Part shown: piece by piece, positions 4,142-6,336 of the stretch
How the letters are laid out: each line of letters begins with the position of its first letter
How positions within the stretch are numbered: the stretch's first letter is position 1
NCBI GenBank assembly: GCA_003164275.1
Contig: PLSY01000412.1
Coordinates: 1-6,336, forward strand
DNA from: Acidimicrobiaceae bacterium
GTDB lineage: Bacteria; Actinomycetota; Acidimicrobiia; Acidimicrobiales; RAAP-2
Direction of reading: 5' to 3'
DNA length: 6,336 bases
The notes under the pieces: generated by a model
The model's database searches: none
Told to the model about the DNA's origin: nothing
The model's input: the letters and a program-made list of their open reading frames with translations, nothing else
Program-made: the position numbers and the translations under genes

Positions 4142-5974
4142 ATGGACGATAGAGCATCAGTGTCAATTCAAGGCGCCACGATCGTCGATGCGTTCCGTCA
4201 CAATGTCCGGACCATCCCCGATCGTGCGGCGCTGCGCTGGAACAGTGCCAACGCCTGGCTGACATTGACGTGGTCCGAATATGGCCGAGCGGCGGCCGAG
4301 GTCGCCGCCGGCCTAGCCGAGATCGGGGTCGCTCCGGGCGACCGGGTGGCCATCCTGTCCGGCAACCGGCTGGAGTGGCACTTGGCCGATTTCGGCGTGC
4401 TTGGTAGTGGAGCAGTGACCGTGCCGCTTTACCCGACGAGTTCACCCGAGCAGGTGGCACACATCCTGGGGCATTCCGAGGCACGCCTCTGCTTCGTCGA
4501 GAACCAAGAGCAGTTGACAAAGGTTCTGAAGTCCCGAGACCAACTTCCGAAGCTTGATCAGGTCGTCGTCTTGGCCGACGGTCTGCAGTTCGATGATCCT
4601 CTTGTGATGAGGCTCGCCGAACTCCGCTCCGTCGGGGTGCGCCGCTTGGGCCGTGAGCCGGACCTCTTCGAAGTCCGGGCGGCCGCCGTTGTGCCGGAAC
4701 AGCTGGCGACGCTCGTCTACACCAGCGGCACAACCGGCCTCCCCAAGGGGGCAATGATCACCCACGCCAATGTCATGTGGACTCTTCGAAGCGCCGTCTC
4801 GGTCTTCGACCTGAGGGATGGCGAACGGTTTCTTTCGTTTCTTCCGCTGAGCCACATTGCAGAGCGGATGATCAGCGAGTTCGCCTCGACTGCTCTTGGT
4901 GGCGAGACGTGGTTCGCACAGAGCCTCGGCACTGTGGGCAAGGATCTGCGGGACTGCCGCCCAACGGTCTTCTTCGCTGTGCCGCGGATCTGGGAGAAGC
5001 TCCGTGATGCGATCCTCTACAAGCTGGATGGGAGCCGGGTATGGCAACGGCTGGCGGTCGACCGCTTTGTGGAGCTGAACGAGCACGTTGCGGAGCGACA
5101 AGCGGTCGGAAGACGCGCACCCGACTGGGCGGCACTACTCCACAAGGCGCTCGACATAACTGTCGGCGAATTGATCCGCCGCGAGCTCGGCCTCGACCAA
5201 GCCCGCACCATGGTCTCATCGGCGGCGCCGATCCATCCAAAGCTCCTCCGCTGGCTCGGAGCCATCGGTCTGCCCGTGCTCGAGTTGTACGGTCAGACGG
5301 AGACCTGCGGTCCGACCACCGCCAACCCACCGGAGGACAACAGGGTGGGAACGGTCGGTCGGCCCCTCCCCGGCGTAAGACTGCGCATCGCCGACGACGG
5401 CGAGATTTTGGTGCAGGGCGGCAACGTATGCAGTGGATACTTCCTCGATCCCGAAGGCACCGCCGAACTCATCGACACGGACGGTTGGATGCACTCGGGT
5501 GATATGGGAGTCCTCGATGACGATGGCTATCTCCGCATCACCGGGCGGAAGAAGGACCTGATCATCACGGCCGCCGGCCAGAATGTCGCCCCACAAGACA
5601 TCGAGTCGGATCTGCGCAACCACGAGCTCCTGTCGGAAGCAGTCGTCATTGGCGACGGGCGGCGTTATCTCACCGCACTGCTCACCCTGGACATCGAAGC
5701 GCTGGTCAAGTGGGGCCGTGAGCGAGGAAAGCCGATTGCACCCCAAACACTGACCGTCGACCCTGACCTCGGTGACGCCATCGATCAGATCGTCGAGGAA
5801 GTCAACGCCAAGCGGTCCCGGGTCGAGAATGTACGGGCATATCGAGTCCTCGATCACGAATTCTCCATTGACTCCGGGGAGATGACCCAGACGCTCAAAG
5901 TCAAGCGGAATGTCGTGATCGACAAGCACCGAGCCGTGGTGGAAGAGATGTATGGAGGGGAATCCCAACCATGA
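4142..5974 (+). CDS. Long-chain fatty acid-CoA ligase (AMP-binding, FadD15-type)
   Basis: The 610-residue product activates long-chain fatty acids to acyl-AMP and then acyl-CoA. The P-loop YTSGTTGLPKG lies at 193-203 and LSHIAERM downstream of it. YGQTET is at 383-388. The ATP-ribose aspartate is D454 in HSGDMG (451-456), and the hinge GRKKDLI is at 468-474, followed by GQNVAPQDIE. The likely catalytic lysine is K586 in TLKVKRN (584-590), the FAA1/FadD15-family equivalent of the GK motif. All key elements are present and the length fits FadD15-type enzymes (about 600 residues). ATG at 4142 is chosen because the family sequence starts soon after it and a G-rich tract (4131-4136) may serve as ribosome binding site. 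The frame extends to GTG at 4061, but those codons look non-coding and overlap the acetyltransferase relic. A -10-like TATCCT (4111-4116) lacks a clear -35. The 3' end overlaps ATG 5971. Specific substrate and role (beta-oxidation or lipid synthesis) are not readable. Confidence 0.95.
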   Translation: MDDRASVSIQGATIVDAFRHNVRTIPDRAALRWNSANAWLTLTWSEYGRAAAEVAAGLAEIGVAPGDRVAILSGNRLEWHLADFGVLGSGAVTVPLYPTSSPEQVAHILGHSEARLCFVENQEQLTKVLKSRDQLPKLDQVVVLADGLQFDDPLVMRLAELRSVGVRRLGREPDLFEVRAAAVVPEQLATLVYTSGTTGLPKGAMITHANVMWTLRSAVSVFDLRDGERFLSFLPLSHIAERMISEFASTALGGETWFAQSLGTVGKDLRDCRPTVFFAVPRIWEKLRDAILYKLDGSRVWQRLAVDRFVELNEHVAERQAVGRRAPDWAALLHKALDITVGELIRRELGLDQARTMVSSAAPIHPKLLRWLGAIGLPVLELYGQTETCGPTTANPPEDNRVGTVGRPLPGVRLRIADDGEILVQGGNVCSGYFLDPEGTAELIDTDGWMHSGDMGVLDDDGYLRITGRKKDLIITAAGQNVAPQDIESDLRNHELLSEAVVIGDGRRYLTALLTLDIEALVKWGRERGKPIAPQTLTVDPDLGDAIDQIVEEVNAKRSRVENVRAYRVLDHEFSIDSGEMTQTLKVKRNVVIDKHRAVVEEMYGGESQP

Positions 5975-6030
5975 GTCACGGGGGGCAGCCCCAGAGTCCG
6001 ACCGGGGCCAATACTCAGCCCCCGGGCTGA
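5971..6030 (+). pseudogene. Short 19-codon frame coupled to the ligase gene, possible broken gene start
   Basis: The ATG at 5971 overlaps the ligase stop (ATGA) and is preceded by GGAGGGG (5954-5960) at a spacing of 10 bases, which is how a translationally coupled second gene begins. The frame reads MSHGGQPQSPTGANTQPPG and stops at TGA 6028-6030. Such a hydrophilic Gly/Pro/Gln-rich start could be the N-terminus of a longer protein lost to a frameshift or deletion, but none of the downstream frames gives a recognisable continuation. It may equally be a genuine very short ORF or chance. Confidence 0.3.
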
Positions 6031-6313
6031 CTGCGACAGTGGTCCGGACCTTGGGAAGACCGATGATCCGGCGCCAACCGCACGACGCAAAGAATGGCGA
6101 TCCACTCATTCATCGAAGAATTGGGACGGAGGAGGTGCCAGTAGTTCCCTGATGACGCGGCGAGTGCCCCAAGTACCGTGGCGCGCGCAGTAAGGGTCAC
6201 CGGTCGACCACGAAGGACGTTCCGGCCAACAACCCGCCCAGTGGAGAAGCTACCGAACGGGTCGCCTGAAGGGCTTGACTCCCGTTAGGAACTCACCCCA
6301 CTGAAGATCTCCG
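5975..6313. other. Stretch after the ligase gene without a recognisable gene
   Basis: Apart from the 19-codon frame at its start, no convincing coding sequence is seen on either strand. The open frames lack motifs. CAGCCCCCGGGCTG (6016-6029) forms a short G/C hairpin without a following T tract, so it is only a weak terminator candidate. A strong Shine-Dalgarno-like GGAGGAGG (6128-6135) is not followed at suitable distance by a frame of useful length. The stretch may be a decayed gene or an insertion flank. Confidence 0.45.
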
Positions 6314-6336
6314 TGAACCGGCCTGGGTCTGATGGA
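6314..6336. mobile_element. Putative terminal inverted repeat of an IS3-family (IS6110-like) element
   Basis: The last 23 bases begin TGAACCGGCCTGGG and end in GGA. The terminal repeat of IS6110 and relatives begins TGAACCGCCCCGG and has GGA at the same distance (positions 21-23). Bases 1-7, 9-10, 12-13 and 21-23 agree, and the 5' TG is the usual IS3-family tip. Read this way, the element starts at 6314 and extends beyond the right edge, so no transposase or second end is visible. The comparison is from memory of the IS6110 repeat. Confidence 0.5.

Noticed and set aside
4116..5330. Several further antisense or shifted frames over the ligase gene
   Set aside because: All are Arg/Pro/Ser-rich shadow translations without domains and overlap the well-supported ligase.
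6016..6029. Hairpin CAGCCCCCGGGCTG as a terminator for the ligase gene
   Set aside because: The stem is only 5-6 base pairs with a tiny loop and no T tract follows.
5216..6109. Long antisense frame (297 codons) opposite the ligase gene
   Set aside because: It mirrors an intact, motif-rich ligase gene, and long antisense frames are expected opposite GC-rich coding DNA. It has no recognisable domain.
1..6336. CRISPR array, tRNA, rRNA or riboswitch
   Set aside because: No regularly spaced repeats, cloverleaf signature, rRNA sequence or recognised riboswitch motif was seen on either strand.

Overview
The window reads as chromosomal DNA from a high-GC bacterium, most likely an actinomycete or another member of Actinomycetota. 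GC content looks to be around 60% by eye (not computed). The evidence is the G/C-rich third codon positions, a FadD15-type acyl-CoA ligase, a DUF3558-like lipoprotein, a short YtrA-type GntR regulator that appears to be nearly leaderless, and an IS6110-like terminal repeat at the right edge. No rRNA, tRNA or CRISPR array was seen.

Left part (1-1436): after about 346 bases with no convincing gene, a minus-strand gene (347-1210) encodes a SAM-dependent methyltransferase of the CmoB-like/DUF1698 type. Its 3' part carries a long G-run cluster on the plus strand. A short intergenic region separates it from a divergent plus-strand pair.

Regulator pair (1437-2254): a YtrA-type GntR repressor overlaps a single-pass membrane protein with an Ala/Gln/Glu-rich, probably coiled-coil tail. 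The pair ends in a hairpin followed by a T-rich stretch. The ABC transporter usually controlled by YtrA-type regulators is absent, so the membrane protein is the only visible partner.

Middle part (2269-4060) is a decay zone on mixed strands. It holds a possible 52-residue minus-strand ORF and a minus-strand lipoprotein. Next come an IS30-family transposase relic (plus strand, internal stop, missing recognition helix, no catalytic domain) and a small two-helix membrane protein (minus). Last is a hexapeptide-repeat acetyltransferase pseudogene (minus) whose frame must be changed three times to follow the family. The last two probably formed one minus-strand transcription unit.

Right part (4142-6336): an intact long-chain acyl-CoA ligase is the metabolic centre of the window. 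Its stop codon overlaps the ATG of a 19-codon reading frame with a good ribosome binding site, which suggests a lost or broken downstream gene. About 340 bases without a recognisable gene follow, up to what looks like the end of an IS3-family element continuing past the window.

No single new system stands out with certainty. The most unusual intact unit is the YtrA regulator with its bitopic coiled-coil partner. The best hidden signals are the three relics: the acetyltransferase pseudogene, the IS30 fragment and the IS3-type end.
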